This document shows positions 62,281 through 64,000 of a DNA stretch of 64,000 nucleotides, piece by piece. The stretch comes from Pagrus major. Lineage: Eukaryota > Chordata > Actinopteri > Spariformes > Sparidae. The position numbers and the translations under genes were made by a program. The stretch lies in the NCBI RefSeq assembly GCF_040436345.1, contig NC_133230.1, positions 24,252,197 through 24,316,196 on the forward strand, in the 5' to 3' direction. Position 1 is the stretch's first letter, and each line of letters starts with the position of its first letter. Below the pieces are notes generated by a model, which made no database searches, was not told where the DNA came from, and saw only the letters and a program-made list of their open reading frames with translations.

Positions 62281-63580
62281 AACCTGGTGACGTTGCCACA
62301 TTCACACAAAGTTGCCCCTGACAGCCTTTCAAACAATGACTTAAAACGTAGCTAAAGCATTCCACTGTGTTGTTTTTCCACTCAGCACATGTCATAAACA
62401 CAATTTCTTTGTGGTCGTTCTATAATACTCTCCCTCCCATTTTCTCCTCACTCTGTATTTAGTCCGTTTAAAGAGGAATGTTGCCTCAGAAACAGTTGTT
62501 TATACTTTCCTCAGCCAGTTTGTTATACTCTGAAAAACCGTGCCAACCACAGAAGTCGGTTAGATTGAAAGTTGCTCTAGTCCACATTTAGGCGTCGCCG
62601 GATCAAGGAAAAAAAACCTCAGCTTCTCCCAGCCTGAAATGATGCAGACTTTTCTATTGCTCTGCTTAAGTGCTCAAGACAGCTTCCTGACTTGGCACAC
62701 AGTCGGTTTTGGCTCTATGTAGCCTTTAACCCTTTAATCTTTAGTTTTTCTGTTTGTAGCTCAATGCATTTTTTCCCCATTCAAACCACAGTCCAATTTC
62801 TGTAACATGAGAATCCTGTTTGGCGTGAAAAGCAGAGATTGAGTAGCATAGCTGAGGGCTGCAACTTGAATGTTTGGACTTTTCCATGACAACTGTTGTC
62901 TGATCAATGTCTGTAATTGGACCAAATGTGTCCTGCAATAACAGTGAATGCATGATGTCTAGTTCAGCAGTGTTGTGATTGCCACTGCTAACATTTTCTC
63001 TGAGGTAAAGGGGACAAAGTATTAGCAATGTGGTGCGTAGTTAACCTAATCAAGTAGGTAAACTGCTTGATAAACGTGTGCTTACAGACACAGTGCAGTA
63101 TTTACAAGAAATTATTTGGAAGTCCACTGAGTGAATACGCCCACACACACACAGACAGTCAAAACAGCCCCTGAGCGCTGTTCATCCCAGTTAGGAGGTG
63201 ATGTGGAAGAGTATGTCAACCCTTAGAGGACAGTGATCATTAGGAGTTTGGCAGTCACCTTCAATCTGTGTGATTTTTGTGATGAGGAGGCCCAGAGTGC
63301 CTAATGAGCCGAGAAGAACGGGTGAGTCAGTCTGAATCACTTGTACAGTTTGGACTTAATTGATGAAAGCATATTCAGAGTAACCACATTTTTCCTCTGG
63401 TGACTGGCAGGTAGACCATGTATACAAGGACTAACTCAAGCCATGCAAGCAGAGTTTAATAGATGAGGACTGTTAGTGTCATATTAAGGCTCATTTGTTG
63501 TGAATGCACAGGAAGGTCTGTCTAACTCTGCTCAAATGATCACTTTTTATCCACATTCCCAAATCTAGGATCAAGACTTT

Positions 63581-64000
63581 TAGGGCTGCAACAAACGATT
63601 ATGTTCATTGTCATCTGCTGTAATCTGCTGATTATTTTCTCAATTAATTGATTGGTTGTTTTTCTTTTTTTTTAGAACTTAAATTTTTATTGAGTTTTCA
63701 CATGCGAATAGGCAAAACAATACAACAAACAAAGTACAAATTAAAGTAACAATAATAATAATAATAACGCTAACAAACTGTCTGGAGATATTCTACCATT
63801 CGATCCACTGTTCCATTTAGCATTTGTTCAGTTGGTGTCATGTCTCATAATTGCTTGTTTTTCATCTATAAAATGTCAGAAAATGGTGAAAAATCCTTAT
63901 ATGATGTCCTCAGATGTCTTTTTTTGTCGACGACCCAAAGATAGTCAGTTTACTGTCTTAAAGGAGTAAAGACACCAGAAAATATTCCTATTAATGAAGC
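63581..64000 (+). repeat. Dispersed teleost repeat (TATAAAATGTCA family), copy 3, interrupted
   Basis: It starts TAGGGCTGCAACAAACGATT and continues after an insertion with CATCTATAAAATGTCAGAAA, GATGTCCTCAGATGTC and CCCAAAGATAGTCAGTTTAC, parallel to the copies at 29551 and 32511. The window ends inside it. Confidence 0.7.
63665..63863 (-). mobile_element. Nested retro-insertion with 14-bp target duplication
   Basis: ATTGGTTGTTTTTC (63651-63664) and ATTGCTTGTTTTTC (63850-63863) flank the insert and differ by one base. The insert begins with a T run, then AACTTAAATTTTTATTGAG. On the minus strand it ends in AATAAAAATTT and an A tail. It splits the host repeat cleanly and also contains an (AAT)n tract near 63750-63766. 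It may be a 5'-truncated LINE 3' end. Confidence 0.7.

Overview
This is a vertebrate nuclear window, and almost certainly from a ray-finned teleost, probably a percomorph. Genes are split by long, AT-rich, repeat-laden introns with ordinary GT-AG splice sites. The dispersed repeats are types I know from teleost genomes: short palindromic MITE-like elements, hAT-like CAGTGGTGG-ended repeats, a GATAA-tailed repeat, LINE fragments, and many CA, CT and GGA microsatellites. No prokaryotic or organellar feature is visible. The species cannot be named from the sequence alone.

Layout. (1) 1-3.2 kb: the last three exons of siva1 (+), with the first exon outside the window. (2) 3.2-12.5 kb: intergenic DNA with a 471-bp foldback element and several microsatellites, then the probable 3' UTR of zbtb42. 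(3) 12.5-15.5 kb: zbtb42 (-), a BTB and four-zinc-finger repressor whose coding sequence lies in one exon, with a CpG-rich promoter upstream. (4) 15.5-22.3 kb: spacer with repeats. (5) 22.3-55.96 kb: akt1 (+), with an inferred non-coding first exon and thirteen coding exons. These give a complete 473-residue protein kinase B, with the PH domain, kinase domain and hydrophobic motif all intact. Intron 2 alone is 14.9 kb. (6) 56-61 kb: repeat-rich intergenic DNA with a LINE remnant and a small retro-insertion. (7) 61-64 kb: the 5' end of cep170b (+), with an inferred leader exon and the first coding exon, which starts an FHA domain.

The gene set siva1, zbtb42, akt1, cep170b matches the human 14q32.33 cluster. 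As I recall the human map, the order there is SIVA1(+), AKT1(-), ZBTB42(+), CEP170B(+). Here akt1 and zbtb42 stay head-to-head, but the pair is flipped relative to the flanking genes, which suggests a local two-gene inversion. Other points of note are a GC-AG intron inside the akt1 PH-domain region, two upstream ORFs in the inferred akt1 leader, a frame-preserving siva1 exon that matches the human Siva-2 splice form, and two poly(A)-tailed insertions each flanked by 12-14 bp target-site duplications. I did not find a wholly new biological system. The coding genes are conserved vertebrate genes.
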